A stretch of DNA of 64,000 nucleotides from Polyangiaceae bacterium (GCA_025936045.1 JAICUB010000008.1:117389-181388); one strand, 5' to 3'; shown: positions 34,224-42,748, numbered from the stretch's first letter. Numbers and translations are program-made. The notes: generated from the sequence alone by a model not told the origin.

Positions 34224-34940
34224 TCACTCCCCTCCGCGGACCGCCGGGAACGCCGCGTGGCGTCCGAGCGGAACCGGTTTGTCCCTGCCCTCGTCGCTGA
34301 GGAGCGCGACCCAACCCTCGGAAGAAGCGCCGAGCTCTTCCAAAAAATCGGCGAGGCGCTTGTCGATGTAGTTGTAGCCGATCGTCGCCGGAATCGCGGC
34401 GACGAGGCCGAACGCCGTGGCGATCAGGGCCTCACCGATGGCGGGCGCGACCACGGGCAACGACGCGCTCTTCTCGACGCCGATGCGCAAGAACGCGTCC
34501 ATGATCCCCCACACGGTCCCGAATAGGCCGATGAAGGGCGAGGCGGACGCGATGCTCGAGAGCGTCGGCATCAAGACGCTCGCGCGCTGCTGCTCGGACG
34601 CGATGGCGCGCTTGGCCACGGCGAGCAGGAAATCACCCGTGAGGGCCTGACCCTGCCGGCGCCCGAGCTCGATGACGACGCGGCCGCCCGGCGAATCGGC
34701 GTGCCGGCGTGCGAGGCCGACCAGATCGGTCGCCTGGTGGATGGTCGCAGCTTCTTGCTCGAACGCGCGGTTCCGTGAACGCAACCGCGCGAGCTGACCG
34801 ACCTTCAAAAACCAAATGAACCAAACCGCGACCGACGCGGAGAGGAGAACGAGGAGCACGCCGAGCACCACGCCCGACGACCCGAGGGCTAGAGCGATCG
34901 GATCGAGGGGCCTCGCAGCGCTCGGAGTGGGATCAACCAT
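34224..34940 (-). CDS. tolQ: TolQ/ExbB proton channel protein
   Basis: The 238 residues hold three transmembrane helices: VVLGVLLVLLSASVAVWFIWF (TM1), SPFIGLFGTVWGIMDAF (TM2, the most conserved family segment) and IGEALIATAFGLVAAIPATIGYNYI (TM3, with the pore-lining Thr and Ala). Together with TolR it forms the motor that energises TolA. The gene starts about 30 bp after the pal stop, with no terminator visible between them. Confidence 0.93.
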   Translation of the reverse strand: MVDPTPSAARPLDPIALALGSSGVVLGVLLVLLSASVAVWFIWFLKVGQLARLRSRNRAFEQEAATIHQATDLVGLARRHADSPGGRVVIELGRRQGQALTGDFLLAVAKRAIASEQQRASVLMPTLSSIASASPFIGLFGTVWGIMDAFLRIGVEKSASLPVVAPAIGEALIATAFGLVAAIPATIGYNYIDKRLADFLEELGASSEGWVALLSDEGRDKPVPLGRHAAFPAVRGGE

Positions 34941-34970
34941 CGTCGTCGTTCGTGCAGAGCTTACGCGACG

Positions 34971-35495
34971 TTAGCTCCCGAGCATGACGTCGACGCGGCG
35001 GTCTTTTTCCCAGCCGGGTTCGTCCGTGCCCGTGGCGTCCATCTCACCGCGTGACGTCGTCGCGATCTTGCTCGAGGAGAGACCGGCGTTGACGATCGCG
35101 CCTTTGACGTTGTCGGCGCGACGGCCGCCGAGCACCATGTTGTACTCTTCGTCTCCGCGCGGGTCGGCGTGGCCGACGAGCCGCATGGTCCGACCTTTGA
35201 GTGGGCCGGTCGAGAAGCAGTTCGCGAGCTTCTGCAAGATCGCTTGATCTTGCGGTCGCACGTTCGCGGAATCGTAAGCGAAGTACGCGTCCGCATCGGT
35301 GATGCCGCACGCCTTACGAATGTCGTCCGAAATGTTGATGTTCGAACGTGTCGGCACGTCCCCGGCCTTTTCGGGCGGTGGGGGCGTGGTCGCAGCGGCC
35401 GGCGGCGGGGTCGGCGCCTGGGCGACCGGCTTGGGCTCGGAGCCGCACGCGGCGAGCACGATCAGTGAACCGAGAGGCAAAAGTAAACTTCTCAT
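34971..35495 (-). CDS. pal: peptidoglycan-associated lipoprotein Pal
   Basis: A lipoprotein signal (SLIVLAACGSEP) and a Pro-rich linker precede an OmpA-like peptidoglycan-binding domain: DAYFAYDSANVRPQDQAIL, VGHADPRGDEEYNMVLGGRRADNVK, and the C-terminal WEKDRRVDVML. It anchors the outer membrane to the wall and contacts TolB. The ATG at 35495 has GAGGAGG five bases upstream, a strong ribosome site, while the track start is far outside the gene. Unlike the enterobacterial order, pal comes first here, ahead of tolQ. Confidence 0.93.
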   Translation of the reverse strand: MRSLLLPLGSLIVLAACGSEPKPVAQAPTPPPAAATTPPPPEKAGDVPTRSNINISDDIRKACGITDADAYFAYDSANVRPQDQAILQKLANCFSTGPLKGRTMRLVGHADPRGDEEYNMVLGGRRADNVKGAIVNAGLSSSKIATTSRGEMDATGTDEPGWEKDRRVDVMLGS

Positions 35496-35533
35496 GAGGA
35501 CCTCCTCGCAGTGGATCCGGGAGATTTGTCGCT

Positions 35534-35588
35534 CGGGCTCTATAGCCCGGTGTCGGGTCCGTTGCGAAGCGCTATGGCGCGGGACCCG
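35534..35588 (-). promoter_or_regulatory. pal upstream region with two inverted repeats
   Basis: Two stems lie in the 176-bp gap before pal. One is CGGGCT-CTAT-AGCCCG (35534-35549), compact and perfect. The other is CGGGTCC (35554-35560) pairing with GGACCCG (35582-35588) over a 21-nt loop. Both sit within about 100 bp of the pal start codon. They may form leader RNA structure, an operator, or the terminator of the upstream 109-residue gene. I cannot choose between these. Confidence 0.35.
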
Positions 35589-35671
35589 CACAAAACCTGG
35601 AACCACTGGGTAATCGCGGTCATTCCTCATCATTTGCGCCGCGGGCCCTGGCGGGCGGGTGGCGCGCCGAC

Positions 35672-36001
35672 TCAGCGCACGGGTCCGAGGTAGGCCAGAA
35701 GGCCGACGGTCGCCAGCACGAAAAAAGCGATGAGCACGTAGCTCACCAGCCGTCCGTGCTTGCGCCGATCCGGGGTGCGCGCGCTCTCGAGGCGCGCGAG
35801 CGCTAGCGCCGTGATGGCCGCGAGCTTTTTCTCCGCGAGCTCGCCGCGGAGGTGGTCCGCCTTCATCCCGCGATAACGGACGGCCGCCTCGACGAGCCGA
35901 TCGTGATGCCGGCAATGCTCGAGGAAGGCGCGATGCGCGGCTTCGTCGTCCCAGTGATCGAGCGCGTGCTTCCACAGGGTGTCGAGCGCGTTATCGGCCA
36001 C
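35672..36001 (-). CDS. small tail-anchored membrane protein of unknown function
   Basis: The family is unrecognised. The N-terminal 75 residues are helical and rich in His/Glu/Arg (LWKHALDHWDDEAAHRAFLEHCRHHD). A single C-terminal hydrophobic helix (SYVLIAFFVLATVGLLAYL) predicts a tail-anchored inner-membrane protein with a cytosolic head. The CxHHD text could bind metal, but this is speculation. It lies 28 bp downstream of the Cys-ladder gene on the same strand, and three small genes here (35672-37046) probably form one unit. Confidence 0.65.
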   Translation of the reverse strand: MADNALDTLWKHALDHWDDEAAHRAFLEHCRHHDRLVEAAVRYRGMKADHLRGELAEKKLAAITALALARLESARTPDRRKHGRLVSYVLIAFFVLATVGLLAYLGPVR

Positions 36002-36029
36002 TGCGGAGAGCTCCCGAGCGCACGCGCGT

Positions 36030-36455
36030 TCACCCGATGCGAAGCTCTTGTGTCAGGCGCTTCGTGATCGCGAAGTAGTCGCGGCGTCCGTACGGTTCGT
36101 TGAGGATGTGGAAGTCGCGCTGGCTCAAGCCGACGCAACCGAAGCAGTAGGTAGAGCCCGTGAGTGAGACGCAGCGCACGAGGTACGAGCTCGAAGAGCA
36201 ACCCTCGCTCTCGATGCAATGCTGGCAGCCGATGAGGCTCTTCGAGCTACGGCAATGCGAGCTGTCCGTGCAGAGCGCGCAGCGCACGCAGAAATGGCAG
36301 CGCACGAGCCGTTCCGAATCGCGACAGAACGTCGAGTGCGCGCAGGCGGTGCAGCGCTCGCACTCGACGCAGGCATAATTGGCGCGCTCGCGGCCGAAGC
36401 CCGCGACGAGGTCGCGCAAGCGGGACTCGAAGCTCTTCGAGGTGAGCTCGCTCAT
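36030..36455 (-). CDS. cysteine-ladder protein (repeating CxxC/S motifs)
   Basis: About 16 Cys fall in a regular pattern over residues 29-105, for example ACVECERCTACAHSTFC, VRCHFCVRCALCTDSSHC and LIGCQHCIESEGCSSSSYL. The protein ends with STYCFGCVGLSQRDFHILNEPYGRRDYF, a C-terminal signature that I associate with uncharacterised bacterial and phage proteins. The spacing suggests a right-handed stack of short turns with inward Cys, or several structural metal sites. There is no signal peptide, so cytosolic reducing conditions and metal binding are more likely than disulfides. Annotated relatives are sometimes mislabelled CaiB/BaiF, for which there is no support here. Confidence 0.75.
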   Translation of the reverse strand: MSELTSKSFESRLRDLVAGFGRERANYACVECERCTACAHSTFCRDSERLVRCHFCVRCALCTDSSHCRSSKSLIGCQHCIESEGCSSSSYLVRCVSLTGSTYCFGCVGLSQRDFHILNEPYGRRDYFAITKRLTQELRIG

Positions 36456-36461
36456 GCGAAA

Positions 36462-37046
36462 TCAGGCGCGCAGCGAGCGCCGAAGCTCCGCGGCCGCGCA
36501 GCGCGTCGCCTCCTCGTCCGCGGTGTCCTCCAGGCGACGCAGGCGCTGCTCGAGGATCGGTCGCTTGGTGGGCGCCTCGGCGCCGAAGAGGCGACTGAGC
36601 GCGGCCATCGCCGCTCGCGCGAAAGCTTCGTCCACGTGTTCGAGCAGCTGGAGCTGTATGGCTTGCTCGAGCGGAAATTCGACGCCGGCGCGCTGACATT
36701 CGTTGGCCGCGCGTGTGATCATCGCGCGGCCCTCGCTGGCGGCGAGACGCGCCAAGAGTCGCTCCCGTTCGACGCGCGCGGCATCGGCCCCGGGCGACGC
36801 GCTCTCGACGATGCGCGCCGAGCGACGCGCGGCGCGGGGCGCCTCCGTCGCTTCGGTCACGCTCGCGGGCGGCGGCGACGGCTCGGGGGTGGCACCCTCC
36901 GCGGCGAGCTCCGTCGCGCGCTCGGGTTCGGCGGTCGGTCGCGGCCGGCGCGCGGCGAACACGATCGGCTCGACGACCACTCGACCTCCTCGCCGCGGGC
37001 CCCGCCGCTCGTCACGATTAGCGCGCTTCTGCCGTTCTCGCTGCAT
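36462..37046 (-). CDS. hypothetical helical protein with disordered basic N terminus
   Basis: The 194 residues split into an Arg/Pro/Glu-rich disordered half (RANRDERRGPRRGG, PTAEPERATELAAEG) and a helical C-terminal half (ERERLLARLAASEGRAMITRAANECQRAGVEFPLEQAIQLQLLEHVD with further heptads). No known domain is recognised. It ends six bases before the Cys-ladder gene, which suggests co-translation. The start codon is not decided by a ribosome site. A shorter product lacking the basic leader is possible. Confidence 0.55.
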   Translation of the reverse strand: MQRERQKRANRDERRGPRRGGRVVVEPIVFAARRPRPTAEPERATELAAEGATPEPSPPPASVTEATEAPRAARRSARIVESASPGADAARVERERLLARLAASEGRAMITRAANECQRAGVEFPLEQAIQLQLLEHVDEAFARAAMAALSRLFGAEAPTKRPILEQRLRRLEDTADEEATRCAAAELRRSLRA

Positions 37047-37137
37047 GCTTTTCTCGAGAGGCTCGCACGCCGCACCGAACGCGAGCTCGTGTTACCTAGG
37101 TACGTCCATTCATAACATGCCCCCGCTCACGCTGACC

Positions 37138-37815
37138 ATGGGGAAGCTCCGGTGTTCTCGCTCTCGACCCCGTGTTCTCGGGCAAAAAGGCGCGGTGGCT
37201 GTCGCGGCTGCCCTGACCTTCGGCTGTGGCAGCGGGGCTCTGCGCCCGCCGCGTACGACCGAGTCGCCTGCTTCGAGCGAGCCGCCTGCCTCGAGCGAGA
37301 GTTTCGACAGCGACTGGGCCGAGCGCGACTTACGGCGCGTGCCCGCGATCGTCACGCTGCCGAATGCCGGCGCTTGGCATGCGAGCACGAGCGGCACGTT
37401 CACGCTGCTCGAGCAGCGCGCGACGCGCTCCACGCTCGCCTTGCGCGTGACGCTCGCGCCACGGCTCGTGAAACCCGAACAGTGTGAGACGGAAGCACGC
37501 CTCGCGCGCCCGACGCTTCCCGTGGTCGACCCGAGCTCGGTCGTCGAACGGCGCGCGCTCGCGGCACCCGCCGGTTTCGACGTGCGGCTCGTCGTGGGCG
37601 TGACGCCGGTGCCGAACGGCGTGCGTGGTTATGCGCTCGCGACCGGCGCCGGCACCTCCCGCTGTTACGTTGCGGTGTTCGAAACCGAAAGCGCGGGCGT
37701 CGGAGCCGCGGATCGCGTCGCCGAGCGCCTCGCGGTCGTCGTAGCGGGCACGCTCGAAACGCTGCGCGTTCCGAGCGCGGAGCTCCTCGTTCCACCACCC
37801 GCGAGGGTTAAGTAA
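37138..37815 (+). CDS. predicted lipoprotein of unknown function
   Basis: The ORF track opens far upstream, but MGKLRCSRSRPRVLGQKGAVAVAAALTFGCGSGAL provides a lipoprotein signal with lipobox LTFGC, so ATG 37138 (or ATG 37117) is the start. The mature part has a Ser/Pro linker (ESPASSEPPASSES) followed by about 150 residues of beta-rich sequence (AWHASTSGTFTLLEQRATRSTLALRVTL, GYALATGAGTSRCYVAVFETES) with two Cys. No family is recognised. The next 200 bp lead to an XRE regulator on the same strand. Confidence 0.65.
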   Translation: MGKLRCSRSRPRVLGQKGAVAVAAALTFGCGSGALRPPRTTESPASSEPPASSESFDSDWAERDLRRVPAIVTLPNAGAWHASTSGTFTLLEQRATRSTLALRVTLAPRLVKPEQCETEARLARPTLPVVDPSSVVERRALAAPAGFDVRLVVGVTPVPNGVRGYALATGAGTSRCYVAVFETESAGVGAADRVAERLAVVVAGTLETLRVPSAELLVPPPARVK

Positions 37816-38022
37816 GTCGACGGCATTTCGTCCGGCCCCGCGTTTGAGTGCAGCAAGCCCAAATCCGAGCCGTAAACACGCGTGAACAAATCATTCGACC
37901 GGGTGGCCGATTGCTGGCATGACGTCACCCGTGCAAGTCCAGGCGCAGAGGTCTGATGACTTCGGGAGCGAAGATCGTAACTTACGCGCCGATCACCGGG
38001 CGGGAGTCTGTGAAACCGCAAA

Positions 38023-38400
38023 TTGTCCGACGTACCGACTCGATTGGCCGATCACATCAGACAGCTTCGCCTTGAGACCGGCCTCACTCAAGCAGAGCTA
38101 GCAGCACGCGCGGGCGTTACCGTCGAAACGGTCGCTCGACTCGAACGAGTCCTTCGCGGGCGTTCATCCGCGAACTCGAACCCATCGCTCGAGACGCTCG
38201 TGCGTCTCGCCGGCGCGCTGGGCGTTGAAGTAGCCGAGCTACTCAGCGAGCCGTCGCGTCCGCGGCCGAAGGAGGATCGCATCAGCATGATCCTCCGCAC
38301 CGCGAATCCGGCGACACGCAGGCGTGTGTTGCGCGTAGCCGAAGCGCTCGTCCGCGAAGACCACGCGGAAGAACGCCCGGTCGCGCGCAAGCGGCGTTAG
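38023..38400 (+). CDS. XRE-family helix-turn-helix regulator
   Basis: The HTH is complete: LADHIRQLRLETGLTQAELAARAGVTVETVARLERVLRG, then NPSLETLVRLAGALGVEVAELL, as in Cro/C1 repressors. A basic tail of about 45 residues (TRRRVLRVAEALVRED) follows. The start is a TTG at 38023 right before the fold. The roughly 200-bp gap upstream contains the 8-bp palindrome TGACGTCA (37920-37927), a possible autoregulatory operator. It is convergent with the M16 peptidase. The target genes are unknown. Confidence 0.85.
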   Translation: MSDVPTRLADHIRQLRLETGLTQAELAARAGVTVETVARLERVLRGRSSANSNPSLETLVRLAGALGVEVAELLSEPSRPRPKEDRISMILRTANPATRRRVLRVAEALVREDHAEERPVARKRR

Positions 38401-38427
38401 CGGCGCGTAAGACGCCATTTCGGCGCC

Positions 38428-39714
38428 TCACGCGAGCGCGGCGACGATGCGGCCGAGCCGCTTGCTTTCGCTCGCCGTGAGCGTGCCCACGGTGAGGAGT
38501 CCGAGGTTCTCGGGACGAAACAGGCGTGCGGCGGCGGCGCGCACCGCGCGCGGCGTCACCTCGTCGAACTCCGCGAGCCGCGCCTCGGGCGTCCGCGCGA
38601 GACCGAACAGCTCGGCGAAGCCGTGGAACGCGGCGAGCTCGCCGGGTGAGTCACGCATGGCGTCGAGCTGAAAGCCCAGCCGAGCGCGCGCCTTGTCGAG
38701 CTCCTCCTCGCGCGGGCCGTCCGTGCGGAGCTCGCGGCAGAGCGCGACGAGCTCCGCGGCCACCTTGAGCGTGTGTTCGTGCGAGCAGTCCGCCGCGAGC
38801 TCGAGCAAGCCCGCGTCGGCGTGTGCTTCGTAGAGCGCGGACACGTCGTAGCAGAGACCGCCCTCGTCGCAGAGCCGATGGTAGAGGCGCGTCGAGGTGC
38901 CGTCGTCGATCACGCGCAAGAGCAGCTCCGTCGCCGGCTCCGACGCATGCTTGATGCCGGGGGCGCGAAAGCCGAGCCTGAGCGCGGTCTGACTCGAAGC
39001 GTCGCGCACGTGCTTGTGAGTCGGGCCCGCGAGCGCGCGGGGCGGCCGCACGCGCGGAGCTTGCCCGCTCGGCAAGCGAAAGTGGCGTGCAACGCTCGCT
39101 CGCACGGCGTTCGTCGAAAAGCGACCGGCTACGGTCACGACGAGCTCGGAGGTGTAGTAGCGGCGGTGGCAGCGGCGCAGCGCGCCGCGATCGAAGCGCG
39201 CGAGCGTTTCGAGGCCGCCCGTGATCGGGAAGCCGAGCGGGTGCCGCGGAAACACGACCTCGCGCAGCAGATCGTCGGGCGCGGTGCGTCGGCCGTGCGC
39301 GTCGAGGCTCTCGAGGATCTCCTCGCGCACGATGCCCCGCTCGACGTCGATCGCGTCGAAGATGGGCGCGCGACACACCTCCGCCAAGAGCTCGAGCACC
39401 GGCTCGACGTGGGCCGGCGGCACGCCGGCGGAGAGCACCCCGTGATCGGCGTAGGTCGCGGCCGACAGCGTCGCTCCCAGCCGCTCGAAGGCGAGCGCTT
39501 GCTCGTGCGCCGAGGGATGCTCCGCCGTTCCGCGGTGCAGCATGTGTTCGAGGAAATGACAGATGCCGTTGTCGCGCGCGGTCTCGTAGCGGGAGCCGAC
39601 GTGCAGGTGCACCGCGACGGCAGCGGTGCGCGCCGCCGGCATCGGGACGAGCACGAGGCGCGGGCCGCCCGGAAGTACTCGGCGCATGGCGCGTGAAGGA
39701 CGCTCTTTCGGCAT
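38428..39714 (-). CDS. M16 family zinc metallopeptidase
   Basis: This pitrilysin-type protease has the inverted zinc motif CHFLEHMLHRGT (HxxEH), preceded by VHLHVGSRYETARDNG, and the distal Glu region (VERGIVREEILESLD). The C-terminal M16_C half contains YYTSELVVTVAGRFS, LRLGFRAPGI and LCDEGGLCYDVSALYE, the family's R/Y substrate-binding region. At 428 residues it is the usual one-subunit size, comparable to PqqL/YmxG-like processing proteases. It lies 27 bp downstream of the PpiD-like chaperone on the same strand, suggesting co-expression and perhaps envelope protein turnover. Confidence 0.9.
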   Translation of the reverse strand: MPKERPSRAMRRVLPGGPRLVLVPMPAARTAAVAVHLHVGSRYETARDNGICHFLEHMLHRGTAEHPSAHEQALAFERLGATLSAATYADHGVLSAGVPPAHVEPVLELLAEVCRAPIFDAIDVERGIVREEILESLDAHGRRTAPDDLLREVVFPRHPLGFPITGGLETLARFDRGALRRCHRRYYTSELVVTVAGRFSTNAVRASVARHFRLPSGQAPRVRPPRALAGPTHKHVRDASSQTALRLGFRAPGIKHASEPATELLLRVIDDGTSTRLYHRLCDEGGLCYDVSALYEAHADAGLLELAADCSHEHTLKVAAELVALCRELRTDGPREEELDKARARLGFQLDAMRDSPGELAAFHGFAELFGLARTPEARLAEFDEVTPRAVRAAAARLFRPENLGLLTVGTLTASESKRLGRIVAALA

Positions 39715-39740
39715 GTCGCGGAACGCAGGCTTGCTCGTCG

Positions 39741-41465
39741 TTAGTCCTCCGCGGACTCCGCCTTGCTTTCCTTCGCGTAGTTCTCGTCGATCTTGAGCTT
39801 CGGGCCGGCCGCCTTGCGCAGATCGGCGACGTAGCGCGCGAGCGCCGCGTCCGACTTGCGTTGCTCGAGGTGGCGCACGAGCGGCTCCTTCTCTTTCTCG
39901 AACCCTTCACGCGACGCCGGCGTCTTCTCTTTCAGCTGCAGCACCACGAGGCCCGTCCGCGTCTGGATGGGCTTTTCGTCGACGGCGTCGGGCGCCGAGA
40001 GCGCGAACGCGCGTGTCGCGAGCGACTCGCTCGGTTCGATGTCGGGCAACGGGTTGCCCGAGACGTTGAACGACGTCGACACCTCGAAGCGCGGCCGATC
40101 GGCGGCGAGCAACCCCGGCGGGACCGGCGCGGCAGCGCCAGCCGCCTTGGCTGCGGGGACGTTGCGGCGCGCGAGCTCGTCAGCGAGCGCACGCGTGACC
40201 TCTTCGAGCTTCGCGCCGCCGTTGGCCTTCTGGATCAGGTCTGCAGCGAACGCGCGCATCGACTGCTCCGCGGCAAAGTGGAGATAGAGGTTTCGCGCGA
40301 CCTGGGCGCGGGCGTCATGGTCGAGCGTCGCCGCGTCGAGCTTGCCGTCGAGGCGCAGGACGTAGAGCGCGCGCGGCGTCTCGATCACGTCGGAGAGCGC
40401 GCCGGTCGTGAGCTTGCTCGCCGCTTCGATCAGCGCTTCGGAGCCGAGGCCGTGGCTCGGGTTGAGGCAACCCACTTTGCCGCCGAGCGCGGCGCTCGGG
40501 GCGCTCGACGCCTCGCGCGCGACCGCGTCGAACGACTCCCCTTTCGCGACACGGGCGCGCAGCGCTTCGAGCTTCGCGCGCGCTTCGCTCTTCTCGTCGT
40601 CGCGCGCGTTCTCCGGCAGCGCCACGGCGAGCTCGCTCACGAGCGGGCAGCCGGCGCTGAACTCGGCCTTGTCGGCCTTGAACGCTTCGTCCACCTGCGA
40701 GGCGTTCGCCGTGGCCCACTTCTCCACCGCGGCAGCGCTCGTGTCGATCGCGTATTTCGCGAACCAGTCGCGGGTCAAGACGACGCTGCGCACGATGGCC
40801 GTCGAACGCTCCTGGTTGTAGACGGTGAACGCCTCGTTGTCGGAGACGCGCACGCGTTCGCGCACCAGTTGGCGCAGGGATTCCGCGAGGAGCTCGCGAT
40901 CTTGAGCGGCGCGAAATTCCTTCGGACCGCGGTTCGCGATGATGCGGATCGATTTCTCGTAAACCTTGTAGTCGAAAGGTTCGCCCGGCGCGTTCGAGAT
41001 CTGGAGCTGTCGGACGCCGATCGGAGTGCCCGGCTCACAGCCGTAGCCCATGGGGTCGCGACGACAGAGACCGAGATTCACCGAGAGCATTTCGGCGGAC
41101 TCGGCGGGCAGCGGCACGCGCGCATGTCCCGCCGCGAGCTCCCGTTCGAGGCGGTCGTCCGAAACGGCGAGGCCGAGCCGCTCCGCTTCCGTCGCGAGGA
41201 GCTCGCGTTCGGCGAGCCCGTCGAGGATGCGCTGCCGCATGCCTAGCCGTCGCGCCGCGCTCGGCTCGAGGCGCTGGGCGGCAAGTCCGTAGGCCGCGAA
41301 GAAATCCTTCTGGTCCAGGCAATTGCCCGCGTACGCGACCGCGCACTCCGCCTTGAACTTCGCCGTGGGGCCGCCGCGACCCGCGCGAAATTCGAGCGCA
41401 AATACCAAAATGACGACCGAGCCGACGATGACGTAGGTGGTCTGCGACCGAAACAGATTCAGCAT
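39741..41465 (-). CDS. membrane-anchored peptidyl-prolyl isomerase/chaperone (PpiD/SurA-like)
   Basis: The layout is that of PpiD. One N-terminal transmembrane helix (TTYVIVGSVVILVFALEF) is followed by a helical SurA_N-like chaperone region (RQRILDGLAERELLATEAERLGL). A parvulin domain is visible as GESFDAVAREASSAPSAALGGKVGCLNPSHGLG and ending VIETPRALYVLRLDGK, and a second helical region follows. It would assist folding of outer-membrane proteins in the periplasm. There are a few Cys, which is unusual for PpiD (AECAVAYAGNCLDQ), possibly a disulfide. It is 574 residues, near the family's 600. Confidence 0.85.
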   Translation of the reverse strand: MLNLFRSQTTYVIVGSVVILVFALEFRAGRGGPTAKFKAECAVAYAGNCLDQKDFFAAYGLAAQRLEPSAARRLGMRQRILDGLAERELLATEAERLGLAVSDDRLERELAAGHARVPLPAESAEMLSVNLGLCRRDPMGYGCEPGTPIGVRQLQISNAPGEPFDYKVYEKSIRIIANRGPKEFRAAQDRELLAESLRQLVRERVRVSDNEAFTVYNQERSTAIVRSVVLTRDWFAKYAIDTSAAAVEKWATANASQVDEAFKADKAEFSAGCPLVSELAVALPENARDDEKSEARAKLEALRARVAKGESFDAVAREASSAPSAALGGKVGCLNPSHGLGSEALIEAASKLTTGALSDVIETPRALYVLRLDGKLDAATLDHDARAQVARNLYLHFAAEQSMRAFAADLIQKANGGAKLEEVTRALADELARRNVPAAKAAGAAAPVPPGLLAADRPRFEVSTSFNVSGNPLPDIEPSESLATRAFALSAPDAVDEKPIQTRTGLVVLQLKEKTPASREGFEKEKEPLVRHLEQRKSDAALARYVADLRKAAGPKLKIDENYAKESKAESAED

Positions 41466-41507
41466 GCGAGCGCGGCGGGGATAGCACGCAGCCCCCGGGG
41501 GAGCGAG

Positions 41508-41939
41508 CTACGAACGCTCGGCGTTTTTCGTCAAACTCAGCGCGACCCGAAGCTCGGCGTAGAGCTCCTGGTCGTCCTTGACGGACAGGACGTAGCTAAC
41601 CTCGTACCAGGTATCGAGGGTGCGGGTCCGATCGCTCGGGTCCTGCACGGGGACGTTGTCGGCCGCGACCTCCTGGTAGCCGCGCTCCGTGAGCTCGCCG
41701 CTCAATGCTCGGGCGCGTCCGAAGAGCGCGTCGGGGCTTTCGCCTGGGAAATTCGAGGACTGGGCGCGTAGCACGACGCGAACGGCCAGGTTTTCGCCCT
41801 GCATGACCGCGACCCCGCTGTCCATCAGCAGGTTGTCCCGCACCCGGTCTGCAAGGGTGACCTGATTGGGCGAGGAGCGGTAAATCTCGAAACCCTCGGC
41901 GACGAGGGATTTTTTCAGGGCACTGGGGGGACCGGGCAT
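41508..41939 (-). CDS. hypothetical protein
   Basis: This protein is unrecognised. The track ORF is longer, but ATG 41939 has GAGGGGG eight bases upstream, giving 143 residues starting MPGPPSALKKSLVAEGFEIYRSS. The sequence looks like a compact alpha/beta domain (MQGENLAVRVVLRAQSSNFPGESPDALFGRARAL, then TLDTWYEVSYVLSVKDDQELYAELRVALSL). No signal peptide is present. It precedes the PpiD-like gene by 42 bp on the same strand and could belong to its operon. Confidence 0.6.
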   Translation of the reverse strand: MPGPPSALKKSLVAEGFEIYRSSPNQVTLADRVRDNLLMDSGVAVMQGENLAVRVVLRAQSSNFPGESPDALFGRARALSGELTERGYQEVAADNVPVQDPSDRTRTLDTWYEVSYVLSVKDDQELYAELRVALSLTKNAERS

Positions 41940-42293
41940 CTCTTGCACCCCCTCATAAGGCGCTACTCGAAACGATCCACTCTGAACTACGGTCGAGATT
42001 CGTGAAACCGTAAGGTAGGCATCCGCCCCACCCGAGGTCAAGGCGAAAACTCGAGCAATTGTGCGCAGTTTTGCGTGGCGAGCACGCGGGAAACGCAGGC
42101 CGAGGGCGAGCTCACCGAAGCGTCGAGCAGTTTTGCTAGACAACCGAACGCGCGAGCGAGCTCTTGCCGGCCTCCTTGGGTCTCCGGGCCGGAGCGGAAG
42201 AGCTGCGCTGATCGACAGAGCGGCGTTGTGCCAGGCGGAATCGGCACGGGATGGCGCTCTGCGTGGTAATGTCTTGGTTCGAGCGTTTCTGAC
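41940..42293. other. gap of about 350 bp without a supported gene
   Basis: The region holds the ribosome site of the 143-residue gene (minus strand) and, at its far end, the GTG start of a PilZ gene (plus strand), so it should contain divergent promoters. Upstream codons of the longer track ORF (to 42143) and a minus-strand ORF (42038-42328) cross it. The second has some protein-like text with three Cys (CRSAQLFRSGPETQGG) but no ribosome site, and I do not call it. No tRNA or clear hairpin was seen. Confidence 0.5.
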
Positions 42294-42659
42294 GTGTCAT
42301 CGACCAACCGGCCTCCGAGCTCTGGCACGCCGCACAGTCAGCGCCGGCAGAGCGGTGGGGCGCGGACGGAGCTTTCCGAGCGGGTGTTGATTCGCGGCTC
42401 GGACGTCGAAACCACTGGCTGGACGCTCAATGTCAGCCGCGGCGGGCTCCGCGCCGTGCTCGAACAGCCGGTCGATCCAGCCCTCGAGTACGAGGTCGAA
42501 GTGGGCGATGCGCCTCCTCGTCGCGCGTGCATCGCCTGGTCGAAGGGTGAAGCGGACGGTCAAATCGTCGGGCTGCGGTTCCTCGACGTGGACGGTTCGA
42601 TCCCGCCGGAAGGGTCGGTTCCGCCTGGAACCGGCTCGGTTCCGCCGGAGGCAGAATAA
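42294..42659 (+). CDS. PilZ domain protein
   Basis: This 121-residue protein has an N-terminal arginine region (RRQSGGARTELSERVLIRG) and the second c-di-GMP motif in LNVSRGGLRAVLEQ, then ACIAWSKGEADGQIVGLRFLD. The first motif is looser than the consensus RxxxR (QRRQSGGAR), so nucleotide affinity may be reduced. The C-terminal tail repeats the sequence EGSVPPGTGSVPPE. The start is GTG. It ends just before the helicase gene, whose upstream coding frame starts within about 30 bp, so coupling is likely. Confidence 0.8.
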   Translation: MSSTNRPPSSGTPHSQRRQSGGARTELSERVLIRGSDVETTGWTLNVSRGGLRAVLEQPVDPALEYEVEVGDAPPRRACIAWSKGEADGQIVGLRFLDVDGSIPPEGSVPPGTGSVPPEAE

Positions 42660-42748
42660 CGGGCCCTTCGGCGCGGGATCTGCTCGGGCCGCTCGGTCCG
42701 CTCGCACGGGGGCTCGAACGCTATGAAGAGCGACCGGGCCAGCTCCGC

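Noticed and set aside
37903-37918. GTGGCCGATTGCT as a sigma-54 promoter
   Set aside because: The gap between the GG and GC elements is four bases short of the required spacing.
42038-42328. 96-residue minus-strand ORF in the 350-bp gap
   Set aside because: It has no ribosome site, overlaps the start of the PilZ gene and matches no family. It is possible but unsupported.
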